Under the pieces are notes generated by a model. The model had not been told where the DNA came from, did not search any database, and saw only the letters and a list, made by a program, of their open reading frames with translations. A DNA stretch of 64,000 bases, from the NCBI GenBank assembly GCA_965199725.1, contig OZ241321.1, forward strand, positions 1,240,001 to 1,304,000, given 5' to 3'. Below are positions 35,976 to 45,102 of this stretch, piece by piece; position 1 is the stretch's first letter; each line of letters opens with the position of its first letter. The stretch is from G965199725 sp965199725. GTDB lineage: Bacteria; Pseudomonadota; Gammaproteobacteria; Nitrosococcales; Methylophagaceae. A program made the position numbers and the translations under genes.

Positions 35976-36977
35976 TTATTCAATCGCGGTCAAGCAAAGC
36001 TTACCAATGGTAGATCCGCTCAATAACGATTGGTGCGCATGATCAATATTCTCAGCCGTCATTGCTCCGATAACCTTTTTCAGGGTGCTCACTAATATTT
36101 GCCTGTCAAGCAGATCGGCGATATTGTCAAGGATAGCACCCTGGCTTGCTATATCAGCAGTGTTAAACATAGAATGAGTGAACATAAATTCCCATACGAA
36201 ACCAGCACTTTTTGTCTTAAGATCAGCTAAATTATGCTGTTTTTTAGTGTCAACGATGCCGCAAATCATGCCTTGAGGCGCGATAAGTTCTACCATAGCA
36301 GCAAAGTGTTGGTCAGTATCATTAGCGCACAAAATATAGTCAGGGCGGGCTAATTTTAAGAATAGATACTCCTTGACCATATCCTGCCTATGATTGATAA
36401 TGTAATCAGCACCCATTTTGCCGCACCATTTTTTCGATTCTGCTCTTGATGCTGTGGCAATGATGGTTAATTTAGCAACATTTTTTGCCAGTTGAATAGC
36501 AATAGACCCGACACCACCTGCGCCACCAATGATAAGGATATTTTTGCCTACATTGGCATTGCCGTTAATTTTCAGGCGATTAAACAGTGCTTCCCAGGCA
36601 GTTATGCTGGTAAGTGGCATCGCCGCTGCTTCGGCTGCGTTTAGTGATGCTGGCGCCCTGCCGACGATACGCTCATCCACCAGTTGATGACTGGCATTAC
36701 ACCCCGAACGAGTTACATCCCCAGCATAAAATACCCGATCACCAGTTTTAAAACGATTAACCTTTTCACCTGTTGCAATTACTGTACCACAAGCATCCCA
36801 GCCAATTATTTTTGGCTCACTAAGCTTCCCATTGATTATAGCTTTAATTTTGGTGTCAATAGGATTGACAGCAACCGCGGCAATACTGACTAGTAAGTCA
36901 CGATCAGTTACCTCTGGTGTAGGCTGCTCAAAAAAAACAGGCGGTGAGTCGGCATTATTAAATCCATAGGCTTTCAT
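35976..36977 (-). CDS. Zinc-binding alcohol dehydrogenase-like / quinone oxidoreductase (MDR family)
   Basis: A 333-aa NADPH-dependent medium-chain dehydrogenase/reductase. The GroES-like N-terminal half has the VNPIDTKI segment and GWDACGTVIATG; the nucleotide-binding half has ILIIGGAGGVGSIAIQLAKN (key GGAGGVGS). Cysteines and histidines of catalytic or structural zinc are not arranged as in true zinc ADHs, so this is more likely a zinc-less reductase of the ZADH/QOR type. The substrate cannot be read from the sequence. It sits upstream of, and divergent from, the iron-uptake genes. Confidence 0.85.
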   Translation of the reverse strand: MKAYGFNNADSPPVFFEQPTPEVTDRDLLVSIAAVAVNPIDTKIKAIINGKLSEPKIIGWDACGTVIATGEKVNRFKTGDRVFYAGDVTRSGCNASHQLVDERIVGRAPASLNAAEAAAMPLTSITAWEALFNRLKINGNANVGKNILIIGGAGGVGSIAIQLAKNVAKLTIIATASRAESKKWCGKMGADYIINHRQDMVKEYLFLKLARPDYILCANDTDQHFAAMVELIAPQGMICGIVDTKKQHNLADLKTKSAGFVWEFMFTHSMFNTADIASQGAILDNIADLLDRQILVSTLKKVIGAMTAENIDHAHQSLLSGSTIGKLCLTAIE

Positions 36978-37338
36978 TGGTGATGATCCTTAGTCGAGTT
37001 GTTGAAGTTTGGAGTAGTTTTTGACACAGCTATTTAAAGAATCTACCTCATGAATCAAGTGTTTTCTTTGAGTTATGATAGCAGCCGCCTTGGGTACATC
37101 AAACTTTTATCAGCCGTATTCTATAATAGTTAGTCGCAAGCCATATCATTTCTACCTTTGGATGTGTTCACGTTACTTTTTTTGGTATTGATTTGAATAT
37201 ATTACCTTTTCTATTATTTCATCTAATGGACGATTTTAGTGAATATAAAAGATAATCGTTATCATTTAATTTTTTAATAGAAAAGTATTATTATGGATGT
37301 CTTACATAATACTAAATAAAACTAAATAAGGTATCTTA
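36978..37338. other. Regulatory interval upstream of the iron-uptake genes
   Basis: About 360 AT-rich bp between the divergent oxidoreductase and the TonB receptor. It contains a Fur-box-like palindrome (listed separately) about 75-90 bp before the receptor gene. No other open frame or RNA gene is evident. Confidence 0.5.
37249..37268 (+). promoter_or_regulatory. Candidate Fur box
   Basis: The sequence GATAATCGTTATCATT (37251-37266) closely resembles the gammaproteobacterial Fur consensus built from GATAAT/ATTATC repeats, with GATAAT-C-GTTATC nearly palindromic. Its position ~75 bp upstream of a TonB-dependent siderophore receptor is where Fur repression under iron-replete conditions is expected. 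Confidence 0.7.
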
Positions 37339-39519
37339 CTGAAAATAAGCCTGCAGCTTATAGTGTGTTTGGCTTTATTTAGCCAAGGGGTTTACGCACA
37401 GGAAGATAGCGATTATGTTGATTTTGGCACCTTATCAGTACAAGGCCGCGCTGAGGAATTTTATCTGCAAACTGATACTGATATAGGCTCAAAAATTGAT
37501 TTGGATATCGTTGATTTGCCGCAATCAGCGCAAGTTTTAACTAGTCAACTCATCATTGATCAGGGCGCACAGGATATTACTGATTTATATCGTTCCGTTG
37601 CTGGCGTCAGTGAGTTTTCTTATTCCGGAGTGATGTTTAGAGGGTTTCGCGATAGTGGAAACGTTTTGTACGATGGGGTGCGCGGTGATCCATATTCTGG
37701 TTTTTCGGTACCTAGGTTATTCAATGTTGAACGGGTTGAAGTGCTAAAAGGCCCCTCAGCATCGCTGTATGGCGGTGATGAACCGGCTGGTTTTATTAAC
37801 TATGTCACTAAAAAGCCCAGTTTTGAGCGCAAAACGGAAGTTGCATTAACCACTGGCAGTCATGATCTGTATGGCACATCCATTGATTCAACGGGCAGCT
37901 GGACTGACAAGGTTGCCTATCGCTTAGGCGGCTTTTTTCAACAAGAAGATACTTTTCGTAACAATGTTGAAGAAAAGAATAATGAATTAGCTGGTGGTCT
38001 GTTATTTTTATTATCAGACAATACCGAATTAATAACCACCTTTGATTATGTTGATCAAGAGTTAGATGGTCATCGTCTGCGCGGTGTACCGACTGATGAT
38101 GATGGTAATTTTGTCGTTGGCCGTCGCTTTAATACTAGCGAAAAAAGTGATTATCAGAATTTGCAAGCCCTGGTATTGCAAGCTGACTTAAAGCATATTT
38201 TCAGCGATACATTGACCATGAATACAACCTTACGTTATCTTGATAACAAACGTAGACAAGCCTACCATGAACCCTATTGGCTTGCCAGCGATGTTAATGG
38301 TGATGGTGTGAAAGATGTGGCTGATGGCGAGATACTGGCGCGCCAATATCGTAATCAGTATCGTGCTAATGAAGAATACAGCTTAACCTTAGATTTTGTG
38401 AAAAAATTTAAGCTGGCAGATATGGAACATCAGCTATTATTTGGTTCTGATTACCATGATGTTGACACTGAGTATGACTATTTCAGATCGAATGGCACTG
38501 GCGACGGCGTACCTAACTTAAATATTTATAATCCGGTATATGATCAGGCTGATCCCAGTACCTACAAGCTGACCAACACAAATAGATACGGCACCAATGC
38601 TAATCGCTATAGTGTTTATTTGCAAAACTATACTACCTTGACTGAGAAATGGCGTCTTATGTTAGGGGTACGTTATGATCGCTTCGAAGACAAGACCAAA
38701 AAGCCTAAGGCACTGCTTAAGTCTTATGAAAAAGACGATCATTCTGATAGTAGGATTAGTCCGCGCGTAGCAATCAGTTATAAGCCAGCGGTACTTGATA
38801 ATGGTAGTATTTACTTAAATTACAGTGAGAGTTTTAAGCCGCTTTCTCTGTCAAGGCAGAATGATGGCGGTTCGCTTAATTCTGAAACAGGTGAGCAATG
38901 GGAACTGGGCTTAAAGCAGGAGTTTTTTGATGGTCATATGTTGGGCACGGTTGCACTCTATAGTATTATCAAAGAAGATATGGCTGCCAAAAATCCTGAT
39001 TCAACAAGCAGTGATGATGGCATACCTGATTACGTTACTTTGGGTAAAGTTAAAAGCGAAGACGTGGAATTGACGCTAGTGGGTGATTTAACGCCAGATT
39101 GGGCTATTACTGCCAACTATGCATGGAACGATGTGCGAGTTACCAAATTTGTGGATGATCAGCAGGCAAGCAATACCATCAAAGACAAAAAAGACCCTAA
39201 CAAAAAGAAACAATTTGTTAATGCACCAGAACACCAAGCAGGGCTATGGATGCGCTATGCGTTACGAAAAATAGATTCATCAATTGGCTTTGGCATGAAG
39301 TATGTCAGTGAACGTTTTGGTTTTGACAATCAGCGGATCAAGCCTTATACAATATTTGATGCCAACTGGACCACACAATGGAATGACCTGACCATGCAGG
39401 TCAATATTTATAACCTGTTTGATAGAACATACGCTGTTAGCGGTTTTAACAATCGGCCTGGTCACTTTCCCTGTGCGCCGCGAGAGGTTATGGTGCAGCT
39501 ACGTTATGATTTTGACTAG
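37339..39519 (+). CDS. TonB-dependent siderophore receptor
   Basis: Outer-membrane ferrisiderophore receptor of the FhuA/FpvA class. The plug domain is visible from ~50 to 180 (LPQSAQVLTSQLIIDQ, VMFRGFRDSGNVLYDG, FNVERVEVLKGPSASLYGG, GFINYVTKKP); the rest is a 22-strand barrel ending RYDFD. The reading frame opens at 37330. No ATG, GTG or TTG gives a complete signal peptide: the GTG at 37363 would cut it in half. A CTG at 37339, 7 nt after TAAGG, yields a textbook signal peptide, KISLQLIVCLALFSQGVYA. I therefore place the start there, giving 726 aa. A Fur box lies upstream and a PepSY protein downstream. Confidence 0.85.
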   Translation: MKISLQLIVCLALFSQGVYAQEDSDYVDFGTLSVQGRAEEFYLQTDTDIGSKIDLDIVDLPQSAQVLTSQLIIDQGAQDITDLYRSVAGVSEFSYSGVMFRGFRDSGNVLYDGVRGDPYSGFSVPRLFNVERVEVLKGPSASLYGGDEPAGFINYVTKKPSFERKTEVALTTGSHDLYGTSIDSTGSWTDKVAYRLGGFFQQEDTFRNNVEEKNNELAGGLLFLLSDNTELITTFDYVDQELDGHRLRGVPTDDDGNFVVGRRFNTSEKSDYQNLQALVLQADLKHIFSDTLTMNTTLRYLDNKRRQAYHEPYWLASDVNGDGVKDVADGEILARQYRNQYRANEEYSLTLDFVKKFKLADMEHQLLFGSDYHDVDTEYDYFRSNGTGDGVPNLNIYNPVYDQADPSTYKLTNTNRYGTNANRYSVYLQNYTTLTEKWRLMLGVRYDRFEDKTKKPKALLKSYEKDDHSDSRISPRVAISYKPAVLDNGSIYLNYSESFKPLSLSRQNDGGSLNSETGEQWELGLKQEFFDGHMLGTVALYSIIKEDMAAKNPDSTSSDDGIPDYVTLGKVKSEDVELTLVGDLTPDWAITANYAWNDVRVTKFVDDQQASNTIKDKKDPNKKKQFVNAPEHQAGLWMRYALRKIDSSIGFGMKYVSERFGFDNQRIKPYTIFDANWTTQWNDLTMQVNIYNLFDRTYAVSGFNNRPGHFPCAPREVMVQLRYDFD

Positions 39520-39537
39520 GCTATAGCAAGCACAGCA

Positions 39538-40749
39538 ATGAACCCTCGCCCTTGGTTTAACTGGCATGGCTGGGCAGGGTTTTCAGTTTGGATTTTGCTC
39601 AGTTTTGTGCTGGTAACCGGTACGCTTGCGACAGTATCCATCGAAATTGACTGGCTGTTTAATCCAGCTATGCGCAATATCGGTGATATGCCAGACAGGC
39701 TTGACTGGGGAGCGGTGTTTGATAATGGCGAGGCTGCATTTCCTGACGATACAATTGGCGCTGTTCTTGCACCAGTGACGGGTTTTGTTAACGTGCAGGC
39801 CATTGCAATAAACAAGCAGGGCAAACGTTTTCGCATATTTTTTGATCCTGTTACTAATGATGTCGTTGGTACAGGTCGCTGGCTGAACTGGCAACGATTG
39901 TTCCGTCAAACGCATCGTCATTTAATGTTGCCTGTCCAGTGGGGAGTAACCATTGTGGGCATGCTTGCTATTCCTTTGTTTATTTCATTTTTTACTGGTT
40001 TTGTCATTTATCGTCGCTGGTGGCAGGGTTTTTTTAAGTTTCCTTGCAATCATGAACATGTATCTAAAAAGTTGCTGATTAAACAAGCACACAGCTATTG
40101 GGGTGCTATGCATCGCTGGCTTGGCGTGTGGAGTTTATGGTTTATTTTGTTAATGGCTGTCACTGGTGCTTGGTATCTGGCAGAGCGTTGGGGGCTGGCT
40201 GCTTGCTATCCTGAATTACCAAAAGTGACCACTGATTATAAAGTAAAACTGACTGGTGATATGTTAAACAAGCTGATTGATAGCGCAGATCAAATCTATC
40301 CGGATTTAGATATTAAGCTGATAAGGCGGCATGAAAAGAATGACAAACTGGTTCTATTTCAGGGACAAGCTGAAGCTGTATTGGTGAGGGATCGTGCCAA
40401 TCAGCTTGTATTTAATTATGCTACTGGTGAGATGATTGATAAGCAGCGTGGTACTGATATAAGTATGCATCTGCGTATTTCTGAAGCGGCGGATCCTTTG
40501 CATTTTGGCATCTTAGGAGGTACAGCCACTCGTTATATCTGGTTTGTGTTTGGTGTGATGCTCAGTACATTATCCTTATCCGGGGTATTTCTGTATGGCT
40601 TACGATTAATGCGATTTGCATCTTCGCTAAGGGCTAAACCAGCAAAGTTGGCCTGGCTATATGTCTGGCGACAGCAGGCGTCTATTGTTAAATGGGCGAC
40701 GCTTTTTATGGTTATACTATCGCTGGTATTAGCAGTCTTTTATTTTTAA
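39538..40749 (+). CDS. PepSY-associated inner-membrane protein
   Basis: A 403-aa PepSY_TM family protein with about five membrane segments (~15-35, ~145-165, ~197-217, ~335-357, ~383-402). Conserved histidines lie in WFNWHGWAGF, RQTHRHLMLP, MHRWLGVWS and DPLHFGILGG, typical of this group, where paired His on helices may bind heme. It begins 18 nt after the siderophore receptor, so the two are probably co-transcribed and Fur-controlled. Members next to siderophore receptors are often implicated in reducing ferrisiderophores at the inner membrane; that role is inferred from context. Confidence 0.87.
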   Translation: MNPRPWFNWHGWAGFSVWILLSFVLVTGTLATVSIEIDWLFNPAMRNIGDMPDRLDWGAVFDNGEAAFPDDTIGAVLAPVTGFVNVQAIAINKQGKRFRIFFDPVTNDVVGTGRWLNWQRLFRQTHRHLMLPVQWGVTIVGMLAIPLFISFFTGFVIYRRWWQGFFKFPCNHEHVSKKLLIKQAHSYWGAMHRWLGVWSLWFILLMAVTGAWYLAERWGLAACYPELPKVTTDYKVKLTGDMLNKLIDSADQIYPDLDIKLIRRHEKNDKLVLFQGQAEAVLVRDRANQLVFNYATGEMIDKQRGTDISMHLRISEAADPLHFGILGGTATRYIWFVFGVMLSTLSLSGVFLYGLRLMRFASSLRAKPAKLAWLYVWRQQASIVKWATLFMVILSLVLAVFYF

Positions 40750-40842
40750 CTTTTGCTACAAGCAATTGGTTTACAGGGGAAGCCTTAATTTTATAGTTAA
40801 AGTTGATAGCATTACACCAGATATTAATGCTGTCCATGGTTG

Positions 40843-41753
40843 TCAACTCTTGCTGACAGGTTTTTGTAGAGGTAGAGTTGCAATCATTTCATCAACATAG
40901 TATGAAGCATAACGAGAGAACCCGATTCAATTTAACGCATTAAAAAATCACATTTTGTGAGCAAAAAACTCAACAAAGGTATCTTCATGTTTTATTGGCA
41001 TACTGTCGGTTTCAGTCATACCTCCCATTTCTTAGTAATTGCGCGCCTTTTGTACCTCAATATTTTTATTAATGCCTTGCTATAAGTAATAACCTTCTCA
41101 AATCTATTTTTTATAAATGATAAGATTTCTAGATGAGCAGAAACATAAAAATATAACCTGATTATCCATATCCCCAATTCTATTTTGAGTTATTGCTATA
41201 TACTCGCATACATGTTGTAAGGTTTTATGTTCTCTGTTCACCCAATAAGCAGCCGAATTTGATGGAAGAGCGCAGGGAAGATGTGATCTGATATGGACAC
41301 CTACTACCTTTTACCTTTTTTCCTGTAAAGTTATTATGTGTAAATTGTTCAACTTTTAATCTTAAGTCATGCCTTAGCGTTAACTTATCTAAAAATGGTT
41401 TTATATCTCTGTCAAGATTTCTAACGCACCAAATGTTCAAAAATTTTCTACTTAATTTGGCTTAAACCGACAGATAATCAGGTAAATATGATAGATAATG
41501 TGATAAACAATAGGCGTTATTGGGGAAAATTTTCGCTTATTTATTATTTTAAGCGGACACCTTCAATTTCATCGGGAACATCAAAATAATGGGTAAAAGC
41601 ATTTAGATTCTTTATTTCAAGATAAGAGAAATTACACCATGCGATGAGTAAGTTGCAATTGTGCTTCTTAGCAAATAACCATGCGTTCCCAGCGTTAACA
41701 ATGCAATCTCCCAATCCAGCATCAGTTCTATGCAATATAAAAATTCTTTCCAT
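40843..41753 (-). pseudogene. Decayed glycosyltransferase-like gene (NodZ/fucosyltransferase-type)
   Basis: A ~300-residue coding relic broken by stops and several frame changes. The 5' part (41753-41544) encodes 69 residues starting MERIFILHRTDAGLGDCIVN. A second piece begins around 41470 and reads through VEQFTHNNFTGKKV; here a tandem 7-bp duplication (TACCTTT twice, 41305-41318) shifts the frame. Removing one copy restores GKKVVGVHIRSHLPC, the expected 'GVHIR' motif. Further pieces read SFIKNRFEKVITYSKAL and, near the end, HEDTFVEFFA, CDFLMR and FSRYASYYVDEMIA before a stop at 40843. GLGD at the N-terminus, GVHIR in the middle and a late Cys-Asp...FSRYA resemble sugar transferases of the fucosyltransferase/NodZ type. 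The family is inferred from these motifs; inactivation is directly visible. Confidence 0.75.
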
Positions 41754-41774
41754 TCTGGATGATTTAACCTAAAT

Positions 41775-42599
41775 TTAATATGATGGTTCCGCTTTAATTA
41801 ATTTGATTACCTTTTTTGTGTCAGGCTTAACATCTCGCCATAGCAAAAAAGCCTCTGCTGCCTGTTCCACCAGCATACCTAAGCCATCAATAGCTTTATT
41901 GACTCTTCTCTGTTTTGCCCAGTTAATAAAGGCAGTATCAGTATGGCTATACATCATATCATAACAGTAGCTATTTTTAATATTAACGCTATCCGGCAAT
42001 GGTGGCACTTGACCAGCAAGGCTGGCCGAGGTAGCATTAATGATAACATCAAATGTCCCCTTCAATTGATGATAGTCAGTACCTGAAATAGTACCGGAAC
42101 CGGCAAAGAGGGTGGCCAGATGCATTGCTTTACTTACAGTGCGGTTAGCGATAATGAGTTCAAAGGGTTGGTATGCTAATAATGCGTGAATAACGCCACG
42201 GGCGGCACCCCCAGCGCCAAGCAGCAATAGACGTTTATTTTTGAGTACAACATGGTGATTATTAACCAGATCACGACATAAACCAACACCATCAGTATTA
42301 TCACCATATAGCGAACCATTAGGATTAAAGGCTATAGTGTTGATAGCGCCAGCACTTGCGCTGCGGTTACTTTTTGTTGTAACCAGTTGCCATGCCTGTT
42401 CCTTAAAAGGTACAGTGATATTGGTTCCTTTGAAGCCGGCCTGTTGTAATTGTTGTAAGGCGCTTGTCAATCCATCAAGCGGGATTTCTTTGGCAATATA
42501 GTCGATGTCCTCACCTGTCTGGCGAGCAAATTGAGCGTGAATGAAAGGCGACAAACTATGACTGATTGGATGACCAATAACGGCGTAATGACAGGTCAT
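41775..42599 (-). CDS. aroE: Shikimate dehydrogenase
   Basis: NADPH-dependent reduction of 3-dehydroshikimate in the aromatic amino-acid pathway. 274 aa. The substrate domain has VIGHPISHSLSPFIHAQF (with the paired Ser) and NITVPFKEQA with the catalytic Lys; then NTDGVGL, the nucleotide-binding LLLLGAGGAARGVIHAL and IANRT, and the C-terminal DGLGMLVEQAAEAF. Its start overlaps hemB's stop by 4 nt (ATGA), so the two are translationally coupled. Confidence 0.95.
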   Translation of the reverse strand: MTCHYAVIGHPISHSLSPFIHAQFARQTGEDIDYIAKEIPLDGLTSALQQLQQAGFKGTNITVPFKEQAWQLVTTKSNRSASAGAINTIAFNPNGSLYGDNTDGVGLCRDLVNNHHVVLKNKRLLLLGAGGAARGVIHALLAYQPFELIIANRTVSKAMHLATLFAGSGTISGTDYHQLKGTFDVIINATSASLAGQVPPLPDSVNIKNSYCYDMMYSHTDTAFINWAKQRRVNKAIDGLGMLVEQAAEAFLLWRDVKPDTKKVIKLIKAEPSY

Positions 42600-43612
42600 A
42601 TTGACTCTGTAAGCCAGTGTGCTACATCTTTGGCAAAATAGGTGAAAATGCCATCAGCTCCAGCGCGTTTAAATGCCAGTATGCTTTCCATGACCACTGT
42701 TTTCTCATCTAACCAGCCATGTTGCGCAGCAGCTTTTAACATGGTGTACTCACCACTGACCTGATAAACAAAGGTGGGTTTTTGAAAGGTTTTTTTAACA
42801 CGATACAATACATCAAGGTAGGGCATACCGGGCTTAACCATGACCATATCAGCACCTTCTTTAATGTCAAGCGCTACTTCATGCAAGGCCTCACTACTGT
42901 TAGCACAATCCATTTGATAGCTGTGCTTGTTGCCCGATTTTAAGCTGGTAGCGGAGCCGATAGCGTCACGAAACGGGCCATAAAAGCCGGAGGCATATTT
43001 AGCGGAATAGGCTAGAATACGGGTATGGAAGTAGCCATGGGCTTCCAATGCCTGTCTGATAGCGCCAATGCGACCGTCCATCATGTCAGAAGGTGCAACA
43101 ATATCGGCACCGGCTTCAGCGTGGGACAATGCTTGCTTAACCAGCACATCTATGGTGTCATCATTGATGATATAACCTGTGTTATCAATCAGGCCATCCT
43201 GACCATGTGTTGTAAAAGGATCAAGTGCTACATCAGTAATAACGCCTAGCTCTGGCAGCTTTTTTTTCAAGGCGCGCACTGCCTTTTGAATCAGTCCTTG
43301 TGAATTGTGTGCTTCGCGTGCATCATCAGTTTTAATATGATGAGAAATGACTGGAAATAACGCGATGGCAGGTATGCCTAATCTATAAATGATGTCAGCT
43401 TCTTTAAGCAGTAAATCAATACTCAGTCTTGCAATGTCAGGCATTGATGATACTGGTTGACACTTATTGCTGCCAGCTAAAACAAAGCAGGGATAAATAA
43501 GGTCATCAACAGTGAGTTGATTCTCTTGCATCAATTTTCGCGAAAAGTTATCACGTCTCAAGCGGCGAGGCCTGTGCGTAGGAAAGCTGCTTATAAAAGG
43601 CATATAGCTCAC
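42596..43612 (-). CDS. hemB: Delta-aminolevulinic acid dehydratase (porphobilinogen synthase)
   Basis: Condenses two 5-aminolevulinate molecules to porphobilinogen for heme synthesis. 338 aa. The two Schiff-base lysines are in LAYSAKYASGFYGPFRDA and VMVKPGMPYLDV. The metal site reads DVALDPFTTHGQDG, without the cysteine cluster of zinc-dependent enzymes, so it should be the magnesium-dependent type as in Pseudomonas. An allosteric Mg site signature (SGEYTML) is present. It is coupled to aroE and divergent from carA across ~330 bp. Confidence 0.95.
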   Translation of the reverse strand: MSYMPFISSFPTHRPRRLRRDNFSRKLMQENQLTVDDLIYPCFVLAGSNKCQPVSSMPDIARLSIDLLLKEADIIYRLGIPAIALFPVISHHIKTDDAREAHNSQGLIQKAVRALKKKLPELGVITDVALDPFTTHGQDGLIDNTGYIINDDTIDVLVKQALSHAEAGADIVAPSDMMDGRIGAIRQALEAHGYFHTRILAYSAKYASGFYGPFRDAIGSATSLKSGNKHSYQMDCANSSEALHEVALDIKEGADMVMVKPGMPYLDVLYRVKKTFQKPTFVYQVSGEYTMLKAAAQHGWLDEKTVVMESILAFKRAGADGIFTYFAKDVAHWLTESI

Positions 43613-43947
43613 AGTTTTTTCCTGCTACTTAAAAATAAAGGCAATAGTACCATTTTATTGAGCTATGGATTAGTCAACAATGAGGCATTTACCTTTAAAA
43701 ACCAAAACTAATAGCATGACTTAAAAGGATGGATTAGGACAGGTAAAATTAAGAAGCTTAATCGCTCTGTCAGGTACAGATATAAAGCTAAGACGCTGTA
43801 GTATTAATCTATCCCAAAGCAAGATATAACATAATACATACCTAATCTTTTGCATAGACTAATCCGTACTGTTGAGATAAGATTATTAAACTTTTTGCAG
43901 GAAGGATTGTATATCCTGCCCTTTAATTTTATCCGGTGGAGGCTTTT
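43613..43947. other. carA leader/intergenic region
   Basis: About 335 AT-rich bp between divergent hemB and carA. A stem GCAGGA (43897-43902) with TCCTGC (43914-43919) lies 28 bp before the carA start and is followed by CCTTTAATTTTA, so a leader hairpin is possible; an alternative inner pairing AGGAT/ATCCT competes with it. No leader peptide or RNA gene is recognised. Confidence 0.4.
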
Positions 43948-45102
43948 GTGCAAACAAGTGCATTACTTGCTCTTGAAGACGGCACGATCTATCGTGGCCA
44001 GTCAATTGGTGCTGCTCATCAATCGGTTGGTGAGGTCGTGTTTAATACCTCCATGACTGGCTATCAGGAAATACTCACTGATCCGTCTTATTGTCGACAA
44101 ATTATTACCTTAACCTATCCGCATATTGGTAATGTGGGCGTTAATTGTGCAGACGAAGAAGCGACTGATATTGTCGCCAGTGGTTTGATCATCCGTGATT
44201 TGTCGCCTGTGTTAAGTAACTGGCGCGGTGAGGAGGTGTTGGATACATATCTTGCACGCCATAATGTGGTTGGTCTTGCTGGTATTGACACACGTAGCTT
44301 AACCCGTCTGTTGCGGGCCAAAGGAGCGATGAAAGGCTGTATTGTCGCTGGTGATGATATTGACACTGGTGCCGCTATTTTGGCGGCGCGTGGTTTTAAT
44401 GGGCTGCAAGGTATGGATTTGGCTCAGGTAGTAACAACTGATAGCGCTTATCAGTGGAATAAAGGCTGTTGGCGTTTATCTGGCAAGTCACGGGCGGCTG
44501 ATGTGCGCTACCATGTGGTGGCCTATGATTTTGGCATAAAACACAATATTTTACGGATGTTGACTGAGCGTGGCTGTCGATTAACTGTTGTGCCAGCACT
44601 TACCCCTGCTGCTGAAGTGCTTGCACTTCATCCTGATGGCGTGTTTTTATCAAATGGGCCGGGCGATCCTGAACCGTGTACTTATGCTATTGATGCCATT
44701 AAGATATTTCTGATAAAAAACCTGCCTGTTTTTGGTATTTGTCTGGGCTATCAATTATTGGCACTGGCTTGCGGTGCCAATACTGTCAAAATGAAATTTG
44801 GTCATCATGGTGCTAACCATCCTGTCCAGGCAATAGCCAATGGAACTGTCATGATTACTAGTCAAAATCATGGCTTTGCCGTTGATAAATCGTCGCTACC
44901 TGATACACTGAGCGTGACTCATGTTTCTTTATTTGATGGTTCTTTACAAGGTATTCATCACAATACTAAGCCAGCATTTGGTTTTCAGGGCCATCCAGAG
45001 GCAAGCCCTGGTCCGCATGATGGTACAGGTTTATTTGATCATTTTATTAACCTTCTTAAAGCAGGAAGTAACTACATAGAGCACGATGGCAAAGCGTACT
45101 GA
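43948..45102 (+). CDS. carA: Carbamoyl-phosphate synthase small subunit
   Basis: Glutaminase subunit that feeds ammonia to CarB for arginine and pyrimidine synthesis. 384 aa from GTG 43948, chosen because GGTGGAGG sits 5-6 nt upstream and the protein then begins QTSALLALEDGTIYRG like other CarA proteins; the GTG at 43936 is inside that ribosome-binding site. The class I amidotransferase triad is visible: FGICLGYQLLALA (Cys), and FQGHPEASPGPHD (His-x-Glu). A Tyr replaces the common His in GICLGxQ. It overlaps carB by 17 nt. Confidence 0.95.
   Translation: MQTSALLALEDGTIYRGQSIGAAHQSVGEVVFNTSMTGYQEILTDPSYCRQIITLTYPHIGNVGVNCADEEATDIVASGLIIRDLSPVLSNWRGEEVLDTYLARHNVVGLAGIDTRSLTRLLRAKGAMKGCIVAGDDIDTGAAILAARGFNGLQGMDLAQVVTTDSAYQWNKGCWRLSGKSRAADVRYHVVAYDFGIKHNILRMLTERGCRLTVVPALTPAAEVLALHPDGVFLSNGPGDPEPCTYAIDAIKIFLIKNLPVFGICLGYQLLALACGANTVKMKFGHHGANHPVQAIANGTVMITSQNHGFAVDKSSLPDTLSVTHVSLFDGSLQGIHHNTKPAFGFQGHPEASPGPHDGTGLFDHFINLLKAGSNYIEHDGKAY

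Noticed and set aside
41225..41440. 71-aa open frame as an independent small gene
   Set aside because: Its sequence continues the glycosyltransferase relic up to the 7-bp duplication and is out-of-frame nonsense after it.
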